A stretch of 64,000 nucleotides of DNA from Thalassomonas haliotis (GTDB lineage: Bacteria; Pseudomonadota; Gammaproteobacteria; Enterobacterales; Alteromonadaceae), in the NCBI RefSeq assembly GCF_028657945.1, contig NZ_CP059693.1, forward strand, positions 3,286,001-3,350,000, written 5' to 3'. The translations under genes were made by a program, and so were the position numbers. Positions 1-8,530 of the stretch are shown here, in pieces. Under the pieces are notes generated by a model. That model did no database searches and was not told the DNA's origin. It worked only from the letters and a program-made list of their open reading frames with translations. Position 1 is the stretch's first letter, and each line of letters starts with the position of its first letter.

Positions 1-191
1 CTTGCCTGCTGTAAATAACCGTTAAATTCCTTTAGCAGGGCATTCTTGTCGGAGATCAATTTTGCCTGCTCGCGAATTTGATCATCAAGAATTTCTGAAC
101 GTCCGCTTAACGCTTTCATCATTACCGTTTCCAGGGATAATTTAGTCTCAACCGTCCCTAAGGTATTGTTGCCGCTTACTGAAGTAGCCAT
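1..191 (-). CDS. Partial T3SS-linked protein sharing the effector N-terminal module
   Basis: The 5' part of a leftward gene; the rest lies beyond base 1. It starts MATSVSGNNTLGT, with an AAGGAAA ribosome site upstream of the ATG. About 63 residues are visible. The stretch around residues 17-45 (ETVMMKAL..RSEILDDQIREQAK) aligns with residues 26-48 of the autocleaving protein encoded at 609-1871 (ISLVMRVL..RDTILDDGVREQAA). The two are therefore paralogous over this part or carry the same secretion/chaperone-binding module. It is the third gene of the leftward unit starting at 1871. Its function is unknown; a second secreted substrate or a translocon/tip protein is the likeliest guess from position. 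Confidence 0.7.
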   Translation of the reverse strand, partial: MATSVSGNNTLGTVETKLSLETVMMKALSGRSEILDDQIREQAKLISDKNALLKEFNGYLQQA

Positions 192-265
192 AGTGAGTTT
201 CCTTTTGCGCTTAGCCCTAACTGGCTAAGCGGTTTCATTGATTAATGTTGGTTTAGTTTTCAACA

Positions 266-571
266 TCAGATAAAAGCACGGGGCCGGGATTTTTTCGCCG
301 CACGCACCGGCATGTCCCGGTACTTGGCCCGGTCGCGGGCATCGCGTTGAGCCTGGGCAATTTCATCCCGAAAAGCCTCCGATTTTTTTTCCAATTGTTC
401 CTTTTCATGGGCCGTTAAGTCTGAAGTGTCCGACAACATCGCCTTGGTAATACCATAGCGTTGATACAGATCTTCTTTTTGTTTCAGCAGCCCACGGGCT
501 TGTGCCAGGGTGTCTTTACTTTCCTTAAGGAAAGCTTCCAGTGCGGTTTGTTTAGACATTTCATTTGCCAT
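266..571 (-). CDS. Small charged coiled-coil protein in the effector operon
   Basis: 101 residues, rich in Lys, Glu, Gln and Arg, predicted as mostly helical with coiled-coil heptads (about residues 8-80). It has no signal peptide or membrane segment. The start at 571 has an AAAGGAAA site 7 nt upstream; a second Met four codons in is an alternative. It sits 37 nt downstream of the DUF1521 gene and 74 nt upstream of the paralogous partial gene, so all three are probably co-transcribed. I do not recognise the family. Size and place fit a T3SS accessory protein or chaperone, but this is inference only. Confidence 0.6.
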   Translation of the reverse strand: MANEMSKQTALEAFLKESKDTLAQARGLLKQKEDLYQRYGITKAMLSDTSDLTAHEKEQLEKKSEAFRDEIAQAQRDARDRAKYRDMPVRAAKKSRPRAFI

Positions 572-608
572 GATTTTTTCCTTTATAAATGCGTCTTAAC
601 TTCGGTTA

Positions 609-1871
609 TTAAATACGGGTGTTGCCGATAACTGAGTCATTTTCACTGTGTGCCGTGCTCAGCATGTTGGTTTGCTGTTTGACGTTTTCATCGTATTTAT
701 TCATTAACGACTGCAAGGCAATCAACTCGGTTTGCGAGCGGCTGGTGAGGCTGTCAACATAATCAGAAGACATTTGCGACAGGTTTTCTTTCTCTGCCGG
801 GGTAAAGACCAGGGCATTACCATATTGCAAGGTTGAAATATCTGCGCCCATATCTTTTAACAAGGCAATATTTTCAGGGGTTGCTTCTATGGTGAATAGG
901 CTTTCCATCGCGGTTGTTACCGAAGCCATTTCGGTTGAGGTTAATACCAGGGCGCCACCTTCGGTGTAATCCGCCGGATCCAGGCCTGCTTTGGTGAGCA
1001 TTTCCCTGTTTTTATCCGTCAGCGGTAAGGTGGTGATCTCTTCGGTGACTTCGCTTTGGGCCACTTTGCCGCTTGAAATGTCATCGCCGTTCAACGCAGC
1101 CCAGTCGCTCATGTCGCCATTGGTGGTAACAAAAATGGTGCCGTCGTTTTTAGTGGCATCGTCAAACAGGCTGCCGTCGCTGGCTACATCCAGGGTATCA
1201 TCACTCTGGCCGCCGCCGTTTGCGTTATCCGACAAGCCGGTTACTACCGCTTGGTCATCGCCGCGTGAGATATAAAGGTTGTCGGTTACCGTAGCACCAC
1301 CATTGCCGTAAGGAGCCGTTTCAACAGTGATCTTGACGCCGGTCGGGGTAACAAAGGTAGACTGTTCGTTAAAATCGAAATCTGTAGAGCCGTCAGCGCC
1401 TTCATCAACATGCGGATCGCCCCAGACTCGGGTTGAGTTGGTAAAAGTAGGATCCGCACCTTCACCTCTTTGCTCTGACGGATCATACTCAACCATTTTC
1501 CAGGAGCGGTTATCGCCGGATCTTTCAACCACTACCCCGGTGCCGTCACCAAAGTCGATAAAATCATCGCCATTGGCTAATTTTGAACTGGTGAAGTCCG
1601 GGTAATCGGCATCGGAGAAGTCATCCATTTCCCCGACCGTTAATCCCGCGTTATTGGCGCCGAGATTGGTTAACTGAGATAATCTGTTGGCATCAACAAT
1701 TTTTTGGTTGGCCGCTTCAATGCTGGCAGCCTGCTCACGGACACCATCATCCAGGATAGTATCGCGCTCACCTAGTACACGCATCACTAAAGATATTGTT
1801 GCTTCACGGCTCATGTGCGCACTGCTTGTTGCTTCTGTTCCTGCTGCACCTGCCACTGGTTGATTATGCAT
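609..1871 (-). CDS. DUF1521 (metal-ion-inducible autocleavage) protein, putative T3SS effector
   Basis: 420 residues from the ATG at 1871, which has GGAG 7 nt upstream; the reading frame runs open further upstream but without a good start. Residues 95-275 or so resemble the DUF1521/MIIA domain and contain G151-D-P-H-V-D156, the known self-cleavage motif of Bradyrhizobium NopE1 and of a Vibrio coralliilyticus homologue, where Ca2+ triggers cutting between Asp and Pro. The surrounding region is Asp/Gly rich, as expected for metal binding. It has no Sec signal. The N-terminal 70 residues resemble those of the gene cut off at base 1. It heads a leftward unit with a T3SS-type promoter motif at 1941-1963. 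Export by the neighbouring T3SS is inferred from family and context; a structural or tip role is not excluded. Confidence 0.82.
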   Translation of the reverse strand: MHNQPVAGAAGTEATSSAHMSREATISLVMRVLGERDTILDDGVREQAASIEAANQKIVDANRLSQLTNLGANNAGLTVGEMDDFSDADYPDFTSSKLANGDDFIDFGDGTGVVVERSGDNRSWKMVEYDPSEQRGEGADPTFTNSTRVWGDPHVDEGADGSTDFDFNEQSTFVTPTGVKITVETAPYGNGGATVTDNLYISRGDDQAVVTGLSDNANGGGQSDDTLDVASDGSLFDDATKNDGTIFVTTNGDMSDWAALNGDDISSGKVAQSEVTEEITTLPLTDKNREMLTKAGLDPADYTEGGALVLTSTEMASVTTAMESLFTIEATPENIALLKDMGADISTLQYGNALVFTPAEKENLSQMSSDYVDSLTSRSQTELIALQSLMNKYDENVKQQTNMLSTAHSENDSVIGNTRI

Positions 1872-1940
1872 ATCCATTCTCCATTTCATTCTTATTAAAA
1901 AGTTTGCCCGATACCTTCTCATCAGGCGGTCATAAACTTT

Positions 1941-1963
1941 GTAACCAATAAAAAAAAATGGTT
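1941..1963 (-). promoter_or_regulatory. T3SS-type promoter element (AAC-N15-GTTAC) before the DUF1521 gene
   Basis: On the minus strand AAC (1963-1961) is followed by 15 nt containing nine T in a row and then GTTAC (1945-1941), 70 nt upstream of the start codon at 1871. The same arrangement precedes the other four T3SS units in this window. The layout (AAC core, T-rich start of the spacer, about 15 nt, short second box) resembles ECF sigma promoters. Which sigma factor reads it is inferred. Confidence 0.6.
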
Positions 1964-2284
1964 GTAAACTTGTTGCGATTTTTACCTTAAAAAAACAGGA
2001 AATACCGGTCTTTCTGACAAAAAACCCGCAAAAACACCTAAGACAAACATGGTAAACCACTGATTATTATTAAAAATAAAAAATCAGGCCTTTATTGCTA
2101 ATTTAAACAAATAAAATTAAAGATTTGTGGCTTTGCTGCCGAGCAGGCATCAAAATTATGCCGTCAGGCAAGTAAACACGTCACTTGATGGTGATTTAAT
2201 CACCACTTGTCGGCGGGGATATTTTCATTATTTGGCAAGTATTCTTTGTGATTGCCGGTCTGCTTGAAAAAGGAGTTTTGGATA

Positions 2285-3307
2285 ATGCCAACCCCATTTG
2301 CCCACTGGTATGCAAAACTGTCAAGCTGGCAGAGATTACCGCTTATTCCGCTCACTTTAGTTGCGGCTTTCCTGCTGACAGATGTCATTATCTCTATCCA
2401 GGGGGCGATACCCGGTTTCGGCTCTGCCAGCAATGGTTTCGATTTAAGCAATACCGCAATACCGGCTAAACAAATCCTCCATGGCGGTCCGCCCCGTGAC
2501 GGTATTCCTGCCCTGAGCCACCCCGCATTTGTCGACGCCGGTAAAGCCGACTTTTTACTTCCACAATCCCGTATTTTGGGTGTGAGCATAGGCGGTAAGG
2601 CAAAAGCCTATCCAATTGCTATTTTAAACCACCATGAAATTGTTAATGACCGGCTTGCGGGAAAGGATATTACGGTAAGCTTCTGCCCTTTATGCGGCAC
2701 CGGCATAGTGTATGATGCCAGGCTTGACGGGCAATTGCTGGAATTTGGCGTCTCCGGCTTGCTCTATAACAGCGATGTATTGCTCTATGACAAGCAAAGC
2801 GAGTCGCTGTGGTCGCAAATACTCTCTAAAGCCATCAGCGGCCCTATGTCAGGTAAAACACTGACACGCCTGCCTGCCCTGCACACCAGTTGGCACCACT
2901 GGCAAAGCCTGCACCCGGATACCCGGGTTTTGTCGCAACACACAGGCTATACCCGCAACTACCAAGGCACGCCTTACAAAGGTTATAACCATTCACAAAC
3001 CCTTTATTTTCCTGTTGCCAACCAGGATAAGCGTTATCACAATAAAGAAGTGGTGCTGACGGTGGAAATCAACGGCAAGGCCAAAGCTTACCCCTTTAAG
3101 GAGCTGGCGTTATATCAACAGCAAAGCGGCCGCAATAAAGTATTCGATACCTTAGGCGGACAAAGCATCGCGGTAGAATTCGACCTGGCTTCACGCTCAG
3201 GACGTATCATTGGCGGCTCAGGTAAAGAAATTCCCGGTTTTCAGGCGTTCTGGTTTGCCTGGATTGCCTTCTACCCTGATTCGGAAGTTTTTACCGCGGC
3301 TCAGTAA
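2285..3307 (+). CDS. DUF3179 domain-containing protein
   Basis: 340 residues from the ATG at 2285, preceded by AAAAGGAG at good spacing; an in-frame start 33 nt upstream has no such site. One hydrophobic N-terminal segment (about residues 16-36) suggests export or membrane anchoring. The body carries the DUF3179 hallmark FCPLCGTG plus repeated GGKAKAYPI / NGKAKAYPF segments, indicating two similar half-domains. The biochemical role of the family is not established. It is divergent from the DUF1521 gene and convergent with the MAPEG gene, and there is no sign of a T3SS link. Confidence 0.85.
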   Translation: MPTPFAHWYAKLSSWQRLPLIPLTLVAAFLLTDVIISIQGAIPGFGSASNGFDLSNTAIPAKQILHGGPPRDGIPALSHPAFVDAGKADFLLPQSRILGVSIGGKAKAYPIAILNHHEIVNDRLAGKDITVSFCPLCGTGIVYDARLDGQLLEFGVSGLLYNSDVLLYDKQSESLWSQILSKAISGPMSGKTLTRLPALHTSWHHWQSLHPDTRVLSQHTGYTRNYQGTPYKGYNHSQTLYFPVANQDKRYHNKEVVLTVEINGKAKAYPFKELALYQQQSGRNKVFDTLGGQSIAVEFDLASRSGRIIGGSGKEIPGFQAFWFAWIAFYPDSEVFTAAQ

Positions 3308-3313
3308 AAGACA

Positions 3314-3345
3314 GCCGCTTTATTGCCCCGGCGGGTAAAAGCGGC
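3314..3345. terminator. Hairpin between convergent DUF3179 and MAPEG genes
   Basis: GCCGCTTT (3314-3321) pairs with AAAGCGGC (3338-3345) around a 16-nt GC-rich loop. It lies 7 nt after the DUF3179 stop and just beyond the MAPEG stop, so it could serve both genes. There is no long U tract on either side. Confidence 0.4.
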
Positions 3346-3352
3346 CATCTCC

Positions 3353-3778
3353 TTAACTGAAAACAGCAATGGCTTCTCGAACCACCATCACAATCAATAC
3401 CAGCCAGGAGAGGATAAAAAGCCCAAAACGCACCATCACACGATCAATTGTCGCCTGCACCAGAGAATGTCCAATGCGCAAAACGGTATAACTCCAGGCA
3501 CAGCCCACATAAAAGCTGTCAACATGGCCCAGGGCCGCAATAGAAATCGCCACCGCATAAAACAAGGTCGGCTGTTCAAACAGGTGATTGTAGTTGTTTG
3601 ATACCCGGTTCACTTCCTCTGGCAGTAACGCCTTCAATTTTGCCGTGTCCTGCCCTTTTTGCGGATGAATTTTAAGCCTTTTCATCGCCGGCACCCGGGT
3701 CAGGAACATCCAGCAGGTCATGACCACGGTCAGTAGTCCAAGTACAAATACCGGCTGTAATATTGCCTTCGCTTCCAT
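3353..3778 (-). CDS. MAPEG family membrane protein
   Basis: 141 residues from the ATG at 3778, which follows AGGAAAAAGAAA; upstream in-frame codons look non-coding. Four hydrophobic helices and the MAPEG-type segments (a FEQPTLFY motif, then RIGHSLVQ) fit the membrane-associated eicosanoid/glutathione metabolism family, here in its short bacterial form. Substrate unknown. It is a single gene on the minus strand with no functional link to its neighbours. Confidence 0.8.
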   Translation of the reverse strand: MEAKAILQPVFVLGLLTVVMTCWMFLTRVPAMKRLKIHPQKGQDTAKLKALLPEEVNRVSNNYNHLFEQPTLFYAVAISIAALGHVDSFYVGCAWSYTVLRIGHSLVQATIDRVMVRFGLFILSWLVLIVMVVREAIAVFS

Positions 3779-3910
3779 TTTCTTTTTCCTGATTTTTCCT
3801 GTGAGTTTAGCCTTTGATAATAAAAGCAAATTCTTGAAGTGAACAGTGTGGAATCAGCCAAAATAACGGCCATTTGAGTAATGGCAGGCAAAGCGGCACT
3901 ATGTTTGTTA

Positions 3911-3935
3911 AAAACCGCCACCTTCAAGGTGACGG
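3911..3935 (-). terminator. Rho-independent terminator of the first PEP-CTERM gene
   Basis: CCGCCACCTT (3915-3924) pairs with AAGGTGACGG (3926-3935) with one mismatch and, read on the minus strand, is followed by TTTTT. It lies 16 nt past the stop codon of the gene at 3951-4655. Confidence 0.6.
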
Positions 3936-3950
3936 CCTTAACAGCAGGGG

Positions 3951-4655
3951 TTATTTTTTCAAACGGCGGGCCGCAAAGCCTGTCATGGCCAGTGCCAAAA
4001 TCGCCAGTGAAGACGGCTCCGGCACATCAACTGGTTGCGAGAAGCTGGCTGAGGTGATCTCCGGTACGCCGCCGCCGGGGCCTGCGGTATTAATATAACC
4101 AAATCTCATTTCGCTGGTGGTAACCGTGCCGCCGTCCAAAATGGTGCCGCCGGCGCCGAAACCAAGATCTTGCAGGGTAATTGCAGCCAGGTTATCAAAG
4201 CTGTCGTAGGCAACACTGTCCTGGATAATTTCAGTACCGTAAATCGAAACCGTCGCAGAGGAGCCTGTTGCACCTATAGTCAGGCTGGTGACTGTGTTGG
4301 CGACATCGCTGCTGTCACTCCAGGGGTTATAACCCGGTGACTGCGCATGAATATTATAAAAGTCCAGGGCGTAATCTATAGTGCCGTCTCCATTGAGATC
4401 AATCGCCAGCGAGTCATCAAACAATCCGCTGAAGTTAAATTCGAGATGAATATCCGACATCACTTCTCCGGCAGTGCCTTCGACCGTTAAGGTAAAACCG
4501 TCATAGGCCGAGCCATCGACAAAACCCGACGGCATCACCGGCCAGCTGCCGTTGTCTGTGATCAGGTCAATAGACGTCAGCATTCCCGCCGAAGCAAGAT
4601 TAACAAAGCAGCTGGCGGACAAAAGTAATCCTGCGTGCAATAATTTTGATTTCAT
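3951..4655 (-). CDS. PEP-CTERM sorting domain protein
   Basis: 234 residues. A Sec signal peptide covers about residues 1-23 (ending NLASA). The C-terminus is a classic PEP-CTERM tail: V-P-E-P near residues 211-214, a hydrophobic helix, then ARRLKK. Such proteins are exported and processed by an exosortase system, often near exopolysaccharide genes; none is in this window. The body is Gly/Asp/Ser rich with no recognisable enzyme motif. A second PEP-CTERM gene follows at 5044-5895. Confidence 0.85.
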   Translation of the reverse strand: MKSKLLHAGLLLSASCFVNLASAGMLTSIDLITDNGSWPVMPSGFVDGSAYDGFTLTVEGTAGEVMSDIHLEFNFSGLFDDSLAIDLNGDGTIDYALDFYNIHAQSPGYNPWSDSSDVANTVTSLTIGATGSSATVSIYGTEIIQDSVAYDSFDNLAAITLQDLGFGAGGTILDGGTVTTSEMRFGYINTAGPGGGVPEITSASFSQPVDVPEPSSLAILALAMTGFAARRLKK

Positions 4656-5043
4656 TAAACTTTCCTTAATTTTTTCTGATAGGTGTAACAGGATAATAGT
4701 CGGTAAAACATAGCGTTATTTTCAATTAACCGGGTAATCATGAATAACGGCAACAAGTATAACCCCCCTTGGGCAGCCGGCATCCCCCCTAAACGGGGAG
4801 GACAGGAGATAACATGGCCCTGGACAGCAACTTCAAGGGCCAGGGACGTGAGCTGAGCATAACACGGAAAAATACAGCCTGAACAACGCCTAAAAGATGT
4901 TTGCCGGCAAAGAGGCGTTCGGGGGGCTTAGGGAAAAGCCTTATTTCACTGATTAAAGATAAAAGGGGAATTAAGGGGAGCAACAGCAGGCTTTAAACCT
5001 CTGAAAAGCTCAGAGGTTCAACAGCATTAATTAGCTGATAGCA
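4656..5043. other. Intergenic region between two PEP-CTERM genes
   Basis: No convincing gene. It holds the upstream region of the first PEP-CTERM gene and, at its far end, the terminator of the second. Confidence 0.5.
4996..5018 (-). terminator. Terminator hairpin of the second PEP-CTERM gene
   Basis: AACCTCTGA (4996-5004) pairs perfectly with TCAGAGGTT (5010-5018) around a 5-nt loop. Read on the minus strand a short T run follows. It lies 26 nt past the stop codon at 5044. Confidence 0.6.
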
Positions 5044-5895
5044 TTATTTGCCTGCTCTTTTTTTTGAGAATACAAATCCCAATAAAGACAGTCCAAAGAT
5101 AGCCAAAGTTGAAGGTTCGGGTATGGTCGATAAACGAACAAAGGTATAAAGATCGGTTGACACTTCTTCCTCGGTCCAGATACGGCCCGGCGGTAACATA
5201 GTGCTGCCATCGGCATCAAAAGAAATATAAATTTCTAACGCATAACTGGTGCCATCGATATAAAAAGGTATCGAAAATGGTAAGGTATCCGGTAAAGGCG
5301 CCGTGTTGTCAACGCTATAATCAAAGTAGTCGTCACAACCCGATGTAAAGACATGAGTGGGACCACCGGCAACACCGTCTTCATCCTCGGCGCTGCAATT
5401 ACCTGGGTCTGACTGGTTGAAGGTTTCTTTAAAGCCAACACCAAATTTACTGCTGGCGTCAGCAGTAAAGGCATCGGTTATAATCGAACTGCCAAAGCTG
5501 GTAGCGATACCGCCGCTATTGCTACTGGTGAACATGAGATCCCCTAAAATCTCCGCTTCCGTTAACCAGGGAAGAAATGCCGCACTGATCACAAAGTTAT
5601 TGTGGGTTAATTTCGATATCATATAGGGGGTATCCAACAGATCGATATCCGGCATAAAATTTTCCAGGATTAACGAGCTGAATGCCCCGTCACCACCCCA
5701 GCGAACACCGGCGTGTTTAACGCCATCACTCTGGTCAGGATCTGCGCTGCCATCAAGTAGCGTATACTCTCCGGCATCTTTCATCACGAAACCACCGTCG
5801 GCTTCGACTGTCATAAAGGTTGCGTTAGCTCCAAAAGAGAGCACACTAGCAAGAACTATCGCAATCATATTTTTCATTAATGCAATATTTTTCAT
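5044..5895 (-). CDS. PEP-CTERM sorting domain protein
   Basis: 283 residues, start at 5895 after AAAGGAAAGG. The signal peptide spans about residues 1-25 (ending FGANA). A choice-of-anchor-like beta-rich body (THVFTSGCDDYFDYSV, LPFSIPFYIDG) precedes the C-terminal sorting signal I-P-E-P near 258-261, a hydrophobic helix and the KKRAGK tail. Little similarity to the neighbouring PEP-CTERM protein outside the tail, so the pair looks like two different substrates rather than a tandem copy. Confidence 0.85.
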   Translation of the reverse strand: MKNIALMKNMIAIVLASVLSFGANATFMTVEADGGFVMKDAGEYTLLDGSADPDQSDGVKHAGVRWGGDGAFSSLILENFMPDIDLLDTPYMISKLTHNNFVISAAFLPWLTEAEILGDLMFTSSNSGGIATSFGSSIITDAFTADASSKFGVGFKETFNQSDPGNCSAEDEDGVAGGPTHVFTSGCDDYFDYSVDNTAPLPDTLPFSIPFYIDGTSYALEIYISFDADGSTMLPPGRIWTEEEVSTDLYTFVRLSTIPEPSTLAIFGLSLLGFVFSKKRAGK

Positions 5896-6322
5896 TACCT
5901 TTCCTTTAACACATGAATTTTGCTAAACCAGGAATTTGGTTTAGCTCGTTACAGCGCTAAAAAAGCAGCATAGAGCATACCGGAAAGTCAAAATTAAAAG
6001 AAAACAATGGGCTGACGTATCGCCTATTTTGCCTGCATCAACTTATGTAAAATGTACTGACACCGGTCATGGCAAAAAGAAAACAGGATGAGTATTCAGC
6101 CCCCTTCACAGTTGAGGTTGTCAGCATGGCCATTGGCCGCAAATATCCCTTGCCCGCTCCCTTGCCCGCTCCCTTGCCCCTTCCGCCGAAACTTGCACAA
6201 ATGGGCACCGGCTTAGCATTCAATGACAAAAACGGCAGATGCTTTATAGCGCCCGGCAACCCGCGCTTAAACGGCAAAGCCGGAAGGGGTATTCCGGCTT
6301 TATAGGTGAAATGGTGGCCAGG
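5896..6322. other. Intergenic region between PEP-CTERM gene and sctL
   Basis: No supported gene. A short direct repeat (CCCTTGCCCGCT, two copies plus a partial third) lies at about 6148-6177, and a perfect hairpin lies next to sctL. A rightward frame at 6069-6305 has no ribosome site and no recognisable sequence. Confidence 0.4.
6276..6301 (-). terminator. Hairpin after sctL, probable end of the sctB-L operon
   Basis: AAAGCCGGAA (6276-6285) pairs perfectly with TTCCGGCTTT (6292-6301) around a 6-nt loop, 22 nt beyond the sctL stop. The U tract on the minus strand is short, so termination may be partial. Confidence 0.55.
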
Positions 6323-6955
6323 CTAAGCATGGTAATGACAGGCTAATGTCTTGCTGATAACCTCCAGCTGGGTATCTACCAGGGCGTCTACCACACCGGT
6401 TTCCGTTTCCAGGATACAGCCCTGCTGCTCGCTTAAGGCATGGTCAACTTCGATATGGATATAACCCAGCCCCGGGTAGTCGGCGACAATTTCTGCCAGT
6501 TGTGCTTCCATTTGCTGCGCCAATTCAGGGGCTAGCCTTAAGGTAATATTTTTCTCATCGGTAAGGGTTTTCAGGGTTTGTTTGATCACTTGTGCCGTAA
6601 CCTCTGCCGGGGCCAGGTCATCTATGATACGGCGCAGGGCAACCATCACCAGGGCCACCAGTTCATCGTTAACCTTGTGCAGGAAGTCCTGCACTTTTAC
6701 CGTGGCATCAAGGTGCAGTGCCGCCAGCTCTTTTTTTCCCTGTGCCAAACCTTGCTGATAACCCAACCGGTGTTGCTGGCGGTACGCTTTTTTCGCCGCG
6801 GCAAGGATCTTGTCACTTTTTTGTTGTGCCCGGCGAATAATGTCGTCTGCCTGGCCCAGCCGGACTAAGGTTTCCGCCTTGATGATCTGCTCATCCGTTG
6901 ATATCGGTTGTTCACTGATATCGGGATCTTGTGCTATTGCAGCATATTTGAACAT
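6323..6955 (-). CDS. sctL: T3SS ATPase stator SctL (YscL/FliH family)
   Basis: 210 residues from the ATG at 6955; an in-frame GTG at 6967 is an alternative, and both overlap the end of sctK. SctL is the peripheral stalk that links the ATPase SctN to the SctQ/SctK sorting platform in the cytoplasm. The order is typical: a variable N-terminus, a long charged Ala/Gln-rich helix with small-residue spacing (about 45-90), then a C-terminal domain resembling V-ATPase E/FliH. It is the last gene of the leftward sctB-L operon. Confidence 0.85.
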   Translation of the reverse strand: MFKYAAIAQDPDISEQPISTDEQIIKAETLVRLGQADDIIRRAQQKSDKILAAAKKAYRQQHRLGYQQGLAQGKKELAALHLDATVKVQDFLHKVNDELVALVMVALRRIIDDLAPAEVTAQVIKQTLKTLTDEKNITLRLAPELAQQMEAQLAEIVADYPGLGYIHIEVDHALSEQQGCILETETGVVDALVDTQLEVISKTLACHYHA

Positions 6956-7722
6956 TGGGGTAAGCACTCCACTAAAATTCGTTTAATTAACAGGCCATCG
7001 GCTTTTTCGTCGATAGCCATCAGGGGATCCGATTGCAGCTGTTGCCGCTCCAGGTACCAGCAATAAGGCAATTTGCTGAACAAGCGCATTTTTAACGGCT
7101 CAGCCAGCAGATTCAGCTCTGCAAACATCAGCTTTAACCCTATATGCTGCAGGGTTAAAGCTATCCCGTTTTCAACACTCTCTTGTTCGCTGCTGCTGGC
7201 CTGTTTGGCACTGCTATTTCTTAGCGAAGGCAACTTCTTTTCCTTAAGCAAAGCCGAGAGCAGTTTTTTTCCCTGGGCCTGGCGAGCCTGCTTATTCCGG
7301 TCTTTGTCCATTTCCCGGCCCGAGAGAAAAGGCGCCAGCTTGATGGCAAACTGATAGCCGTTTTCCCCCAGGGCACTGCGGATTTTCGCCACATCCCGGG
7401 CGTTGATCAGGTGCCTGATTTCTTGTGAGCAGTACCAAATGCCCAAATAAAGCAAGACATGCTGCAATTGCCCTGCCGGCAGGATCGCCAGTTGCCCTGG
7501 CCAGCGGATAGCTTCAAAATCATATTTTCCCATCCAGGCATAATGATTTTGCAAATACTCCTGTAACTTTTCCCTGGCCCCGGTCCTGGCGGCCAGTTTC
7601 AGGCAAAGTTCGCCATGGGGCAGATGACTCAGCCAGGAACTGTGCATCTGGGCCAGGGGATCAACATTGCTCTGGAGCATTAGTTTAAAGCTGTACTCAT
7701 CCTTAATGGTCAGGTTTTCCAT
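6934..7722 (-). CDS. sctK: T3SS sorting platform protein SctK (YscK family)
   Basis: 262 residues, soluble, Leu rich. Recognised by family-like sequence (HGELCLKLAARTG, IRWPGQLAIL, LGIWYCS) and by place between sctJ and sctL, as in ysc operons. SctK connects the inner-membrane ring protein SctD to the SctQ pods on the cytoplasmic side. It overlaps sctL by about 20 nt and starts 9 nt after the sctJ stop. Confidence 0.82.
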   Translation of the reverse strand: MENLTIKDEYSFKLMLQSNVDPLAQMHSSWLSHLPHGELCLKLAARTGAREKLQEYLQNHYAWMGKYDFEAIRWPGQLAILPAGQLQHVLLYLGIWYCSQEIRHLINARDVAKIRSALGENGYQFAIKLAPFLSGREMDKDRNKQARQAQGKKLLSALLKEKKLPSLRNSSAKQASSSEQESVENGIALTLQHIGLKLMFAELNLLAEPLKMRLFSKLPYCWYLERQQLQSDPLMAIDEKADGLLIKRILVECLPQCSNMLQ

Positions 7723-7731
7723 TATCTTACC

Positions 7732-8520
7732 CTACTCTGCAGTCGCCGCAGCCAGCGCCGTCGATTTTTGTCCCTGCTGCTCCCTGTGCTGTTTAAACCA
7801 GGTATAAAGGTTAAAGGCAACAGACGCCGCTAACAGCAACAATAATGTTAAGGTGATTTGCCAGAACCTGGAAACTGAGCCCCGGGCAACATTCACCGAC
7901 AACACCTGCTCCAATGGCACCTGGCCTGCGCCGGCGCTGGCTTCGGCACTGGGAAACAGCACCACGTTAACATTGTCATATTCCAGGCCTTCAACCGAGC
8001 TGCTCACCAATAACTTAATTTGCGGAATGGAATTGTCCAGAGCAACATCCGACAGGTGTTTGATAAACACTGAGGCGGTTGAAGGGTCTTGTTTCTTGCT
8101 GCGTTTCGAACTCTCTTTCGGGATCACTACATGTACCCGGGCATCTATTACGCCGTCGATTTGCGACAGGGTATGGGAGATGCCCTGCGATAAGGCGAAC
8201 ATAAAACGGGCACGCTCGGCGGTAGGCGTTGAAATCAAACCGTCTTCCGGGAAAACATCAACAATATCGGCAAACTTTCGTCCGGGTAAACCGGCGCGTT
8301 TTAACAGCTCTATCGCACGGCTCATTTGCCCTTCTTCCACCAGCAAGGACACCATTTCATCCTTAACATCGGTTTTCTGGGCGGCAATATTCGCCTCCAG
8401 TAAGATTGCCAGCATCTTGTTGGCTTCCTTTTCGCTGAGATTTGAATAGAGTACGCTTTTACAGGCGGTTAAGCTTAATAACAATCCAAAAACCAACAGA
8501 CATTTGAGTAACTTGTTCAC
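7732..8520 (-). CDS. sctJ: T3SS inner membrane ring lipoprotein SctJ
   Basis: 262 residues. A lipoprotein signal ends L-T-A-C with the lipidated Cys at residue 20. The YscJ/FliF-type ring-building domains follow (LSEKEANKMLAILLEANI; VIDARVHVVIPKES). A C-terminal transmembrane helix lies near residues 218-240, with a short cytoplasmic tail. Length and layout match the Ysc family. SctJ forms the inner of the two concentric rings with SctD. Confidence 0.95.
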   Translation of the reverse strand: MNKLLKCLLVFGLLLSLTACKSVLYSNLSEKEANKMLAILLEANIAAQKTDVKDEMVSLLVEEGQMSRAIELLKRAGLPGRKFADIVDVFPEDGLISTPTAERARFMFALSQGISHTLSQIDGVIDARVHVVIPKESSKRSKKQDPSTASVFIKHLSDVALDNSIPQIKLLVSSSVEGLEYDNVNVVLFPSAEASAGAGQVPLEQVLSVNVARGSVSRFWQITLTLLLLLAASVAFNLYTWFKQHREQQGQKSTALAAATAE

Positions 8521-8530
8521 ACCACCCTCC

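Noticed and set aside
1872-2060. N-terminal extension of the DUF1521 protein
   Set aside because: The ribosome site GGAG fits the ATG at 1871, the extension carries the promoter element, and its sequence has no coding character.
6069-6305. Rightward frame of 78 codons
   Set aside because: No ribosome site, composition from a short direct repeat, and it overlaps the sctL terminator hairpin.
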